The notes beneath the pieces are model-generated. The model saw only the letters and a program-made list of their open reading frames with translations, did not search any database and had not been told where the DNA came from. Shown piece by piece: positions 6,767-15,769 of a stretch of 29,699 nt of DNA. Within the stretch, counting starts at the first letter, position 1, and the number at the start of each line of letters is the position of its first letter. Location of the stretch: positions 1 to 29,699 of the forward strand of contig NZ_JBQCDF010000148.1 of the NCBI RefSeq assembly GCF_051961495.1, in the 5' to 3' direction. Source of the stretch: Cytophaga sp051961495. GTDB lineage: Bacteria; Bacteroidota; Bacteroidia; Cytophagales; Cytophagaceae. The position numbers were made by a program, and so were the translations under genes.

Positions 6767-8023
6767 TTAAAATTCAATTATGGTTGTATGAATTTTATTT
6801 ACACAGGTATAACTGATTTTAAACTTATATAAATCACATATTTTTTTGACAATAGATAAACCTAGGCCAACAGACATTTCAGATGTGGAACTTTTGAGAA
6901 ACCTGTCAAACATACGTTCCGCCTCCACAGGTAAATCATTACCTGTATTCGAAATCTCCAAAGTGTTTTTAGACACGGTAATAGAAATTGTTCCCCCATC
7001 ATTAATGTTGTGTTTGATGGCATTCGAAATTAAATTAAAAAGCAATGTCTCAATCAGAATCTGATTGGCAGGAATGATAATCACTTTTAAAATATTCAGT
7101 GAAACTTCAATATTTTTTTCATTGATCAATTCTTCAAAACTGACCAACAGCGTATCCAGTAACTGACCAATATTAATACGTGACAGTTCACTGTACTGGT
7201 TATTTTCAATTTTTGAAAGCAGAATAAGCCCTTTATTTAACTGAGTCAAACGGTTAATCGTATGAAAGACGGATCCGATCAGGACCATGTCATCATCATT
7301 CAAATTCTTGGATTGAATCAACAGTTCCAGCTTGTTCCTGATAATAGCCAATGGAGTCTGCAATTCATGGGATGAGTTTTCGTTGAATTCCTTTTGACTA
7401 TTAAAATCCTTATAAATACGGGTAGTCATCTTTTCAACAATTTCACTCAGTTCATCAAATTCATCTACATTGGATTTTTTATATGGAATGATTTTAATAT
7501 TAGTAAGGTCATAATTCTTCAACCGGTCAACCAAATCGTAAAACGGCTGCCAGATTTTATTTGAAATAAATCTATTAATCAAAAGAACTCCAATGATCAA
7601 ACCCAAAAATAAAGTCACCTCGATGGGAAGAATAGAATTGATCAGTGCTTCCGCCTCATTCAATGATTGTCTGATGGTGATCTCATAAAAATTATCACCG
7701 TGTTTATACACGCTTTTCAATTCGCGATAATCTACATACTCGTTTTTAACTGCATTGTAGATTGAACGATTGTAATATTTATCATAAGGTTTACTATCAG
7801 CGCCTACTTCTATAATCTCGATGAATTCGCTGTTCTGTAATTCTTTAAAGTCTTTCTCATATTTTAAATTTTCTACCAGCTGATTTTTTTCCTGATGCAA
7901 TGCTTCATCAATAGCATTAAAAAGAATATTACGAATCAAAAAATAAAAAAGAATTGTACCTACTGTAAAAATGAATAAGGTATAAATTAAATAATAGATC
8001 GAGCTTTTAGCCGTTAATTTCAT
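6767..8023 (-). CDS. Sensor histidine kinase
   Basis: A membrane kinase of 418 residues. TM1 lies at about 10-32 and TM2 at about 131-151, with a sensor domain of about 100 residues between them and no recognised fold. The phospho-acceptor is H219 in SSHELQTPLA. The N-box includes N334 in FNLISNAIKHN; the G1 region reads ISNTGNDLP rather than DxGxG, and G2 is GLGLS (386-390). The ATG overlaps the end of the response regulator gene by 4 nt, so they form one system. A porin-like gene follows on the same strand and is a candidate target. The C-terminus stops soon after the ATP lid, so the catalytic domain is compact. Confidence 0.93.
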   Translation of the reverse strand: MKLTAKSSIYYLIYTLFIFTVGTILFYFLIRNILFNAIDEALHQEKNQLVENLKYEKDFKELQNSEFIEIIEVGADSKPYDKYYNRSIYNAVKNEYVDYRELKSVYKHGDNFYEITIRQSLNEAEALINSILPIEVTLFLGLIIGVLLINRFISNKIWQPFYDLVDRLKNYDLTNIKIIPYKKSNVDEFDELSEIVEKMTTRIYKDFNSQKEFNENSSHELQTPLAIIRNKLELLIQSKNLNDDDMVLIGSVFHTINRLTQLNKGLILLSKIENNQYSELSRINIGQLLDTLLVSFEELINEKNIEVSLNILKVIIIPANQILIETLLFNLISNAIKHNINDGGTISITVSKNTLEISNTGNDLPVEAERMFDRFLKSSTSEMSVGLGLSIVKKICDLYKFKISYTCVNKIHTTIIEF

Positions 8024-8697
8024 TCAGCCTGAAATTTGTAACCAATTCCATACACTGTATTCAAATAATCCTTGCAGCCGGCATCCACCAATTTTCTTCG
8101 CATGTTTTTAATATGCGTATAGATAAAATCAAATGAATTACTTTGATCCATATGATCGCCCCAGATATGCTCAGCAATTGAGTCTTTAGGTAAAACACGA
8201 CCTTTATTGGAAATAAAAAACAAAAGCAGTTCAAATTCTTTACCTGTTAATGTTACCCGTGTATCGTTTACAAATACTTCGTGGTTTTCAGGAATTAAAC
8301 GGATTTCGTTAAAAACAATATCCTTGTTGCCATCAAATTGTCTTCTGCGCACAATCGACTTTAAGCGTGCATTCAATTCAGACAAATGGAATGGTTTTGT
8401 CAAATAATCATCAGAACCCAGATCCAGGCCTTTAATACGGTCTTCAACTGTATTCTTCGCTGAGATGATGATGATGCCACCTTTGATGTTTTTTGTTTTG
8501 ATCTGCTGAATCAGATCAAGTCCGCTGCCACCCGGCATCATCAGGTCAATGATAAAACAATCATACTCGTAAGTATTTATTTTTTCTTCGCCTTCGGCAA
8601 AATTTCTGGCAACTTCACAAACATAACCTTCATGAGACAAATAACTAATAATGGATTGTCTGAGTTCCTTCTCGTCTTCTATTAGTAATAGTTTCAT
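8020..8697 (-). CDS. OmpR/PhoB-family response regulator
   Basis: A 225-residue two-domain regulator. The receiver domain (1-120) has acidic ED at 7-8, phospho-acceptor D51 in IIDLMMPG, S79 in IISAK and K101 in TKPF. The C-terminal winged helix (about 127-225) has the family pattern: TLTGKEFELL, then a DNA-recognition helix region ending in YTHIKNMRRKL and a GIGYKF hairpin. It is first in a minus-strand operon with its kinase (4-nt overlap) and a porin-like gene. It starts with ATG at 8697, and a plausible promoter lies at 8728-8758. The signal is unknown. Confidence 0.95.
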   Translation of the reverse strand: MKLLLIEDEKELRQSIISYLSHEGYVCEVARNFAEGEEKINTYEYDCFIIDLMMPGGSGLDLIQQIKTKNIKGGIIIISAKNTVEDRIKGLDLGSDDYLTKPFHLSELNARLKSIVRRRQFDGNKDIVFNEIRLIPENHEVFVNDTRVTLTGKEFELLLFFISNKGRVLPKDSIAEHIWGDHMDQSNSFDFIYTHIKNMRRKLVDAGCKDYLNTVYGIGYKFQAE

Positions 8698-8727
8698 AAT
8701 TATTAAAATTCAAAAGTTGATGTTCAC

Positions 8728-8758
8728 TAAATTTACTTTTTTTAATTAACTTGAACAA
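8728..8758 (-). promoter_or_regulatory. Putative promoter of the response regulator operon
   Basis: On the minus strand, TTG (8758-8756, within TTTG) is followed by 20 nt and TAAATTTA (8735-8728), near the -33 TTTG / -7 TAnnTTTG pattern. It lies about 30 nt before the ATG at 8697. Six-base inverted arms (TGTTCA at 8721-8726 and TGAACA at 8752-8757) flank the -7 element and touch the -33; they could be an operator or chance. Confidence 0.35.
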
Positions 8759-8793
8759 ATTATACGGAAAATCTATAGAAAAGCTGAAGAACA

Positions 8794-9318
8794 ATGATTA
8801 GCGTTATTGCCTGCACAAACAGACCAAATTCAAATTCATTAAAGGTTGCTCAATATTATATCAATCTGTTAAAAGAAAAAGGTGTAGCCTGCACATTGAT
8901 TGATTTAAATGCATTGCCTGAAGCTTATCTGTTCAGTGCCTTATACCACAATCAAGGCAAGGATCTGGTCTTTAATTCCATTAAAGAAAAGATCGCGCAA
9001 TCAGAGAAATTCGTTTTTGTTGTTCCTGAATATAATGGCTCCTTCCCGGGCGTATTAAAGGCTTTCATCGACGGTTTAGACTATCCGGTCAGTTTCAAAA
9101 ATAAAAAATGTGCACTGCTTGGTATCTCTTCCGGCGTTATGGGAGGTAGTTTGGCATTAAGCCATTTAACAGATATTTTAAACTATCTGGGTATGCATGT
9201 ACTGGCCTTAAAGCCAAGAATAACACGCATTGAGAAAACATTTATCAATGGAGAGATTACAGACCCTGTTGTAAAAGACCTGATCGAAATACAGGTAAAA
9301 GATCTGCTTGCATTCTAA
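8794..9318 (+). CDS. NADPH-dependent FMN reductase-family flavoprotein
   Basis: A 174-residue flavodoxin-like protein. The N-terminal TNRPNSNSLK loop (about 8-17) binds the FMN phosphate, and PEYNGSFPGVLKAFIDGL (about 78-95) is the signature of the NADPH-dependent FMN or quinone/azo reductase family (Pfam FMN_red). Such enzymes are cytoplasmic and reduce flavin, quinones, chromate or azo compounds; the physiological substrate cannot be read here. It is divergent from the response regulator operon, 96 nt away, and converges on the end of the dcw cluster. ATG start at 8794. Confidence 0.88.
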   Translation: MISVIACTNRPNSNSLKVAQYYINLLKEKGVACTLIDLNALPEAYLFSALYHNQGKDLVFNSIKEKIAQSEKFVFVVPEYNGSFPGVLKAFIDGLDYPVSFKNKKCALLGISSGVMGGSLALSHLTDILNYLGMHVLALKPRITRIEKTFINGEITDPVVKDLIEIQVKDLLAF

Positions 9319-9410
9319 GCAATGTAACCGGTAAACATTATTTTTCGGCTTCAGCCTTATCAATACCCGCCGTTATCTTTACATGAAGAAATTGTAAAGC
9401 CACATAAAAA

Positions 9411-9444
9411 ATAAGTCCTGGCTAAAAATCGAACCAGGACTTAT
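9411..9444 (-). terminator. Intrinsic terminator after ftsZ
   Basis: An 11-bp stem (ATAAGTCCTGG with its exact complement) encloses a 12-nt loop. On the minus strand it is followed by TTTTTATG, giving a proper U-tract 25 nt after the ftsZ stop. On plus the following bases are ATATATAC, so it is weaker for the converging reductase gene. This is the only convincing terminator I found along the dcw cluster. Confidence 0.8.
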
Positions 9445-9468
9445 ATATACTTCAGGACAAAACTTTTA

Positions 9469-11052
9469 TTAATCTACGTTATCGTGTAAGAACTTATTGT
9501 TCCCCAGGATTTCATTGTCATCATTCAGGTTAAACCTGGAAATGTTTCTGTCGGAAGAATGCGGCTGATCTTTCAGACTTACATTTTTACGTTCAAATGC
9601 AGGCCTGTCAAGCATATCCTTAAACTGCTCATGCGGAATATTCGGATTGCTGTTTAAACTCTTCAGGCGCTTAATTCTTTCCTGAGATTGCAGGATCAAT
9701 TTCTTACGCTGCTCTTCAGCCAGCAAACTTTCCGGCGTTTGCGGTGCAACGCTATTTGATTTTGATTCTTTTATTTCAAAAACGAATTCTGTTTCATCTA
9801 CTGAACCAGAATTATTTTCTGGTAATTCATCATTGGTATTTTTGCTTACAGAAGTAAACTCATAAGAGAATGTTTCTGTAGGCTCAACCGATTCAACGGA
9901 ATGCGTCTGAGAAACCGTAGTATCTCTCTGAGGCGTATCAAATAAATTTCCTTTCGGAGCTTCATCTTCCATCTTCGATACAACCTTCTTTTGATCATCA
10001 ATGGCATCAAAAATAGTGATCTGCTTAGAAGACTCCAGATCATAAAACTTTTTTACATCCTTTTCAACCGGAGCTTTTGCTGACATTTTATTTGGTTCGA
10101 ACCCTGTAGCAATTACTGTTACGCGGATGCTATCACCCAATTCCGGATCAACACCTTGTCCCCAGATTGTATCCTGATCAAGACCAGCACGTGCCTCAAT
10201 GTAATCTGCAATTTCAGATAATTCATCCATACGCAATTCTGCATCCGGACCATACATAATAGAAAGCAAGATCTTTTTAGCGCCTGTGATATCTGTATTG
10301 TTAAGTAATGGAGAAGACAATGCTTCTTCAACCGCACGTGTGCCTCTGCCTTCGCCGCTTGCAACACCCGAGCCCATAACAGCAGCTCCTGAGTCTTTCA
10401 TTACAGTTTTAACATCTTCAAAATCCACGTTCACATCACTTGTAACCGTGATAATCTCTGCAATACTTTTAGCAGCTGTGGTCAAAATATTATCCGCCTT
10501 AGCAAAAGCTTCACGAATAGAGAGGTTTCCGTAAATATCACGCAAACGATCGTTCAGGATCACAAGAACGGTATCGCAGTATGCTCTTAGTTCTTCAATC
10601 CCCTGTTCTGCCTGCAGGATTTTCTTTTTACCTTCAAAACCAAAAGGAGCTGTTACAATACCAACGGTAACGATATCCAGTTCCTTTGCAAGCTTCGCAA
10701 TGATCGGAGCTGCACCGGTACCGGTACCACCACCCATGCCGGCGGTGATGAATACCATTTTGGTATTATTATTCAAGAGCTCCCGGATTTCTTCTTTGCT
10801 TTCCAGGGCAGCATTTTTACCTCTTTCGGGATTTGCACCAGCACCCAAACCGTCGGTCAAGCCAATGCCTATCTGTAATTTATTAGGGATCGGACTTCCG
10901 TTCAAGGCTTGAACATCCGTGTTACACACAATAAACTCAACATCTTTGATGCCTTGGCTGTACATGTGGTTTACAGCATTGCTGCCGCCGCCTCCAACAC
11001 CAATAACCTTGATGATGGATTTGTGATGACTTGGTAAATCAAACTTATACAT
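9469..11052 (-). CDS. ftsZ: Cell division GTPase FtsZ
   Basis: Tubulin homologue that polymerises into the Z-ring. Numbered from the upstream GTG at 11061, the GTP-binding region has GGGGSNAVNH (23-32) and the tubulin signature GMGGGTGTGAAP (108-119), with the T7 loop NVDFEDVK at 211-218 that completes the neighbouring subunit's active site. The conserved core ends near 325. About 200 residues of charged, low-complexity linker follow, ending in NNKFLHDNVD, a tail I recall from other Bacteroidetes FtsZ and a likely FtsA-binding peptide. The ATG at 11052 gives 527 residues; the GTG would add three. It is the last gene of the cluster, 32 nt after ftsA. Confidence 0.97.
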   Translation of the reverse strand: MYKFDLPSHHKSIIKVIGVGGGGSNAVNHMYSQGIKDVEFIVCNTDVQALNGSPIPNKLQIGIGLTDGLGAGANPERGKNAALESKEEIRELLNNNTKMVFITAGMGGGTGTGAAPIIAKLAKELDIVTVGIVTAPFGFEGKKKILQAEQGIEELRAYCDTVLVILNDRLRDIYGNLSIREAFAKADNILTTAAKSIAEIITVTSDVNVDFEDVKTVMKDSGAAVMGSGVASGEGRGTRAVEEALSSPLLNNTDITGAKKILLSIMYGPDAELRMDELSEIADYIEARAGLDQDTIWGQGVDPELGDSIRVTVIATGFEPNKMSAKAPVEKDVKKFYDLESSKQITIFDAIDDQKKVVSKMEDEAPKGNLFDTPQRDTTVSQTHSVESVEPTETFSYEFTSVSKNTNDELPENNSGSVDETEFVFEIKESKSNSVAPQTPESLLAEEQRKKLILQSQERIKRLKSLNSNPNIPHEQFKDMLDRPAFERKNVSLKDQPHSSDRNISRFNLNDDNEILGNNKFLHDNVD

Positions 11053-11084
11053 AGTTGACACGAAGTTTAGTAAAAATGAATGTA

Positions 11085-12467
11085 TTAATAATCTTGTTTA
11101 TCGTCTATATCATCCAGTAACAGACCCTTCAATCTGTCGCTGGCTTTTTTTAGATTGAACCCAAATAATGATTTGTTTTCATCTTTATTATATTGCTTTT
11201 CCTGCACCTGTTTAGGCTTGCCTTCACTCGGCATGCTTGTCATTGATTTCTCAGGTGCTTCAGAATATTTATTCGCACGTTCATCAATCGACCAGAAGCC
11301 GGCAAGTACCAAACCTACTGCTGTTGCATACATCGGACTTTTCACCAGTTCCGTCTTACTCTTTCCAAGGTGTTCGTTCGGATAACCGATACGGGTATGC
11401 TGCCCTGTCATCAGCTCAAACAACTGTTTCAGGTTTTGTAATTGAGAACCACCGCCCGTAATAACGATACCACCTGCCAGGCGATCTTCATATCCTGAGC
11501 AGATAATTTCTGTATGTACCAATTCAAGGATCTCTTCCATCCTGCACTGAATAATACTTGCTAAATTTTTAGCAGAGATCTCTTTTGCAGGACGGTCACG
11601 TAAACCTTTTACTGTAATGATATCATTTGCACGTGCTTCACTTGCCAATGCAGAACCGAATTTAATTTTCAATTCATCTGCCTGCTTGTGCATAATGTTG
11701 CAGCCTGTTTTAATATCAGAAGTAATGATATCTCCACCAAATGGAATAACCGCGGTATGACGAATGATGTTATCGTAGAAGATAGCGATATCAGTAGTGC
11801 CACCACCAATATCAACCAGGCATACGCCGGCTTCTTTTTCTTCTTCACTCAGCACAGACATACTGGATGCGATCGGTTCAAGGATCAGGTTATCGATTGA
11901 CAACTCTCCTTTTTGCACGCAACGGTTAATATTTTTTATTGCGTTTGTATTTGCTGTGATCACGTGAAAGTCTGCTTCCAGACGAACGCCTGTCATTCCT
12001 ACAGGATCTTTAATATTTTCTTCGTAATCAACCGTATATACCTGCGGCATTACATGAATGATTTCATTACCAAACGGCATTACCGTTCTGTACATATCAG
12101 CCGTTAAACGGTTGATATCATCAACGGAAATTTCTTCGTCGCCATTGGGCCTGTTTATACCATGATGGTGCACAGAGCTTTTAATGTGCTGTCCTGCAAT
12201 ACCCACATTTACGATCCCGATATCAATTCCGGATTGATCTGAAGCTTCTTTGATTGCTTTTTCAATCGCCGTCACCGTAAGATTGATATTCGTAACCATG
12301 CCCCGGATCACACCTTCAGACACGGCTTTACCTATGCCGAGAATCTCAAGTTTGCCATATTCATTTTTTCTACCAACAATTGCACAAATCTTGGTAGTAC
12401 CAATATCTAAACCAACAACAATTTTGTCGTTCTGGTTTGATTGAGATGGATTGTTTTCTTTATACAT
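11085..12467 (-). CDS. ftsA: Cell division protein FtsA
   Basis: Actin-like ATPase that anchors FtsZ to the membrane and recruits later division proteins. The 460-residue protein begins its actin fold with VGLDIGTTKICAIVG (about 18-32, phosphate 1), followed by the SHS2/1C domain, VCLVDIGGGTTDIAIF (phosphate 2) and ITGGGSQLQNL (adenosine motif). The C-terminal segment LFGFNLKKASDRLKGLLLDD fits the short amphipathic membrane-targeting helix of FtsA, though here about 10 acidic residues follow it. ATG start at 12467, 11 nt after the ftsQ stop. Confidence 0.96.
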   Translation of the reverse strand: MYKENNPSQSNQNDKIVVGLDIGTTKICAIVGRKNEYGKLEILGIGKAVSEGVIRGMVTNINLTVTAIEKAIKEASDQSGIDIGIVNVGIAGQHIKSSVHHHGINRPNGDEEISVDDINRLTADMYRTVMPFGNEIIHVMPQVYTVDYEENIKDPVGMTGVRLEADFHVITANTNAIKNINRCVQKGELSIDNLILEPIASSMSVLSEEEKEAGVCLVDIGGGTTDIAIFYDNIIRHTAVIPFGGDIITSDIKTGCNIMHKQADELKIKFGSALASEARANDIITVKGLRDRPAKEISAKNLASIIQCRMEEILELVHTEIICSGYEDRLAGGIVITGGGSQLQNLKQLFELMTGQHTRIGYPNEHLGKSKTELVKSPMYATAVGLVLAGFWSIDERANKYSEAPEKSMTSMPSEGKPKQVQEKQYNKDENKSLFGFNLKKASDRLKGLLLDDIDDKQDY

Positions 12468-12478
12468 GGTCGTAAAAA

Positions 12479-13282
12479 TTATTCACAGACAATTTGATTC
12501 TTAAACGCAACATTCACGGATTGATAAGCATCCCATCCTTTTGTTGGAAGTATTTCATGGTAGAACATATCAATCTTTTTAAATTTCAATTCAATATCTT
12601 CTGGCTTTCCAAACTTGATTTCATAATCGCCGATTTGTGGCAACAGTACAATATCTCCATTTGATAAAAGCGTCATTTGAGCAATCATCTTTTTCCAGTA
12701 GGCATTCTGATCAATAAATTGAATCAGTTCAAAATATTTACTTCCAACAGAATCGGTAAGCAAATAATTTTCTTTCATCAATTTAGATGTAAAAGGACCA
12801 TCAATGATCAATACGCGTGAAGTGAATTTGTCAGAAGTAGCCAGAGCCGTCGCATTACTTCCTATGTAAGCATGAGGAGAATTTTGAGTTACAATCCGGG
12901 CGATTGGTTTGCTTTGTCTGATTTCAACCATTAAGGTTCCTTTGTGATCAGCACTTATTTGTGCATCTTCCACAAATTTAATGCTTTCAAGGCGTAACTC
13001 CAGACTTTTCAAATCAATATCACGATATTTTTTACCCACAATCTGATCAGCATTATTCATCGTCAGCGTCCGGAGTATGTCCGTCTCATCAACGAAGTAG
13101 TTATCATCTTCAAAGTCAATTTTTACGGCTGTTTTCAAAACTGTTCTGTTTGCATGTTTGTTCTCAACAAAACCGATCAGGAAAAACATGCTTACGCCAA
13201 TGAAACCAAACGTAAGTTTGTTCCATAATGAAGGCTTCAGCTTCCATTTAAATTTCTTTTCCGTTTCAGTTCCCTTTGCCAT
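12479..13282 (-). CDS. ftsQ: Cell division protein FtsQ
   Basis: A 267-residue bitopic protein: a short basic cytoplasmic N-terminus (KKFKWKLKPSLWNK), one membrane helix (about 22-40, LTFGFIGVSMFFLIGFV), then a periplasmic POTRA-like region (VKIDFEDDNYFVDETDIL...SIKFVEDAQI) and a beta domain. Sequence conservation in this family is low; position between murC and ftsA and the topology carry the call. It links FtsL and the septal synthase to the ring. The ATG lies 17 nt inside the end of murC, so translation is coupled. Confidence 0.9.
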   Translation of the reverse strand: MAKGTETEKKFKWKLKPSLWNKLTFGFIGVSMFFLIGFVENKHANRTVLKTAVKIDFEDDNYFVDETDILRTLTMNNADQIVGKKYRDIDLKSLELRLESIKFVEDAQISADHKGTLMVEIRQSKPIARIVTQNSPHAYIGSNATALATSDKFTSRVLIIDGPFTSKLMKENYLLTDSVGSKYFELIQFIDQNAYWKKMIAQMTLLSNGDIVLLPQIGDYEIKFGKPEDIELKFKKIDMFYHEILPTKGWDAYQSVNVAFKNQIVCE

Positions 13283-14663
13283 ATCGTTCTTCGCAAAGCA
13301 ATTTTATAGGTTGAATAAATCTATCTATATCTCCTGCACCAGCAGTAACAACAACGTCAAAATCCAATTTTTTCAATTCTTTCAACAACTCATCCTTGCC
13401 AACCACCTTTTTATTTTTTGTCGGAATCAGCTCCAACAATACATTGGATGAGATACCTTCAATCGGTAATTCTCTTGCCGGGTAGATTTCCATCAGCAGT
13501 AATTCATCGGTCAAAGCAAGGCTTTGCGCAAATTCCTGCATAAAATCTCTTGTCCGGGTGAACAAATGCGGCTGGAAAACAGTAGCAACTTTTTTCCCCG
13601 GGAAAACCGTACGAACTGCTTTTAACAATGCTTCCAACTCAGTTGGATGATGCGCATAGTCATCCACATAAACGAGCTGTGGTGTTTTATAGATATATTC
13701 GAATCTTCTTTTCACTCCGCCAAAGCTGCGTAAGCTCGCCTTGATCGAATCTATATTCACACCTGCATGATAGGCTGCAAGAAACGCAGCAGTAGCATTC
13801 AACACGTTGTGCATGCCCGGCATTTCTATACGGATATTGTTCCAACGTACAAAATCATTATCAATGCTGAATGTAACTCCCCCATCCTTTGTAATCACAT
13901 TATGAATGCGGTAATCAGCTTCAATGGATTCACCAAAGGTAACAGCCTTGGAAGCCTGGGCAGGAATCTGCACATCAACATCCACTCTCCGGATTACAAC
14001 GCCGCCTGGCTTTAACTTTTTCAAATATTCGTTAAACGAATCATAGAAAGATTGTACATCCGAGTATATATCCAGGTGATCCGGATCCATGTTATTGATA
14101 ACAGCGATATCCGGACTTAATTGCAAAAACGAACGGTCGTATTCATCTGCTTCTGCAACTACCCAGCCGTTGCCGTCTTCATGATTACCAATCAGAATAT
14201 TGGTATTGTAGTTCTGGGTAATACCGCCCAGAAATGCACTGCACGGCATGCCCGACTCATGCATAATATGAGCAGCCATGGAAGATGTTGTTGTCTTTCC
14301 ATGTGTGCCGGCAATACCGATTGTCTTTAATTCTCGGGTCAGGAATCCCAGTACCTGAGAACGTTTGAACAATTGATAACTATTATCTTTAAAGAAATTC
14401 AATTCACCATGATCTGCCGGAATCGCTGGTGTATAGATCACCAGTACTGAATCTTTTGCTTTAAATATTTCAGGGATCTGGTTCACATTATCTTCATAAT
14501 GAATCCACATACCTTCAGACTCCAGTGCTTTGGTCAGATCCGAAGAAGTTTTGTCATAGCCACCCACGGTATAGTTATTCTGCTTGAACCAACGGGCCAA
14601 AGCACTCATACCGATACCACCGATACCAATTAAATAGATGCTATGTACATTTTTTAAATTCAC
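13266..14663 (-). CDS. murC: UDP-N-acetylmuramate--L-alanine ligase
   Basis: Cytoplasmic Mur ligase adding the first L-Ala to UDP-MurNAc using ATP. The 465-residue protein has the N-terminal GIGGIGMSALA UDP-binding loop (about 13-23), the ATP loop GIAGTHGKTTTS (about 116-127), ADEYDRSF, and the NNMDPDHLD central motif; YVDDYAHHPTE near residue 335 is characteristic of MurC. The start is GTG at 14663, because the first ATG (residue 18) would remove the nucleotide-binding loop. The GTG overlaps the murG stop by 4 nt (GTGA). Confidence 0.97.
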   Translation of the reverse strand: MNLKNVHSIYLIGIGGIGMSALARWFKQNNYTVGGYDKTSSDLTKALESEGMWIHYEDNVNQIPEIFKAKDSVLVIYTPAIPADHGELNFFKDNSYQLFKRSQVLGFLTRELKTIGIAGTHGKTTTSSMAAHIMHESGMPCSAFLGGITQNYNTNILIGNHEDGNGWVVAEADEYDRSFLQLSPDIAVINNMDPDHLDIYSDVQSFYDSFNEYLKKLKPGGVVIRRVDVDVQIPAQASKAVTFGESIEADYRIHNVITKDGGVTFSIDNDFVRWNNIRIEMPGMHNVLNATAAFLAAYHAGVNIDSIKASLRSFGGVKRRFEYIYKTPQLVYVDDYAHHPTELEALLKAVRTVFPGKKVATVFQPHLFTRTRDFMQEFAQSLALTDELLLMEIYPARELPIEGISSNVLLELIPTKNKKVVGKDELLKELKKLDFDVVVTAGAGDIDRFIQPIKLLCEERYGKGN

Positions 14664-15769
14664 TTCTTTGTTGAATTAATAATTTCAAACACTTTATCTG
14701 CGATACGTTCTGTTGCATCCGGTTTGGCAAACGTCAAAATGTTTTTACTCAATACATTTCTAACAGTTGAGTCCTTTAGTAAAGCCAGGGCTTTTTGTAC
14801 AAGCTCCTGCGGTGCATCCATATCTCTCACCATCCATGCCGCATCTTTACTTGAAAGCGCAAGGGCATTTTTTGTTTGGTGATCTTCTGCCACATTGGGA
14901 GAAGGTACCAAAATACATGGTTTACCTACTATGGATAATTCTGAAATTGACAAGGCTCCCGCTCTGGAAACAATTACATCTGCCATTGCATAAGCCCTGT
15001 TCATGTCAGCAATGAAATCTGTTACCTTAACTGTATCGGAATTATATTTTTTCAGATCTTCATAATAAAATTTCCCGGTCTGCCACAATACCTGAATGCC
15101 GGCATCCTTTATCAGCTGAAGGTTACGTTCGATGGAAAGATTGATAGTACGGGCACCTAAGCTGCCGCCCATTACAAACAAGGTTGGTATGCCCGGTTCC
15201 AGACCAAAGAACTCAAAAGCTCCTTCTGAGAATTTTTTATAATCAACAATGTCCTTTCTTACCGGATTACCCGTATACACAATCTTGTTTGCCGGAAAGA
15301 ATCTTTCCATTCTATCGTATGCGACACAGATTGCCTGTACTTTTTTTGAAAGTGCTTTATTGGCAATGCCCGCATATGAATTCTGTTCCTGGATCAAGGT
15401 CGGAACATCTGCAGCATTGGCAGCCTGTAACAACGGCCAGCTGGCATAGCCACCTACGCCTATTGCAATATCCGGTTTAAACTCCCGGACAATCTTCTTT
15501 GCTTTTAAGTAACTTGAAACAACTTTCAACGGAAAAGCCAGGTTACTCAACGAAAGTTTCCGCTGAATACCACTGATCCATAAGCCTTCGATTTTATAAC
15601 CGGCAGTAGGCACTTTCTGCATTTCCATACGTCCCTGTGCACCAACAAATAATATCTCCGAATCCGGAAACCGTTGTTTGATGGCGTTAGCGATTGCAAC
15701 AGCTGGATAAATGTGTCCGCCTGTACCGCCGCCGCTAATGATTACACGATATGTTTTATGCTGTGACAT
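14660..15769 (-). CDS. murG: UDP-GlcNAc--lipid I GlcNAc transferase
   Basis: Membrane-associated GT28 enzyme that turns lipid I into lipid II. The 369-residue protein carries the glycine loop ISGGGTGGHIYPA (about 11-23), a second glycine loop VMGGSLGAR, and the donor-binding SRAGALSISEL segment with the following ENxAxxHQ-type region (PNVAEDHQTKNA). It starts with ATG 14 nt inside the end of ftsW and ends in the 4-nt overlap with murC. Length and motifs are standard. Confidence 0.97.
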   Translation of the reverse strand: MSQHKTYRVIISGGGTGGHIYPAVAIANAIKQRFPDSEILFVGAQGRMEMQKVPTAGYKIEGLWISGIQRKLSLSNLAFPLKVVSSYLKAKKIVREFKPDIAIGVGGYASWPLLQAANAADVPTLIQEQNSYAGIANKALSKKVQAICVAYDRMERFFPANKIVYTGNPVRKDIVDYKKFSEGAFEFFGLEPGIPTLFVMGGSLGARTINLSIERNLQLIKDAGIQVLWQTGKFYYEDLKKYNSDTVKVTDFIADMNRAYAMADVIVSRAGALSISELSIVGKPCILVPSPNVAEDHQTKNALALSSKDAAWMVRDMDAPQELVQKALALLKDSTVRNVLSKNILTFAKPDATERIADKVFEIINSTKK

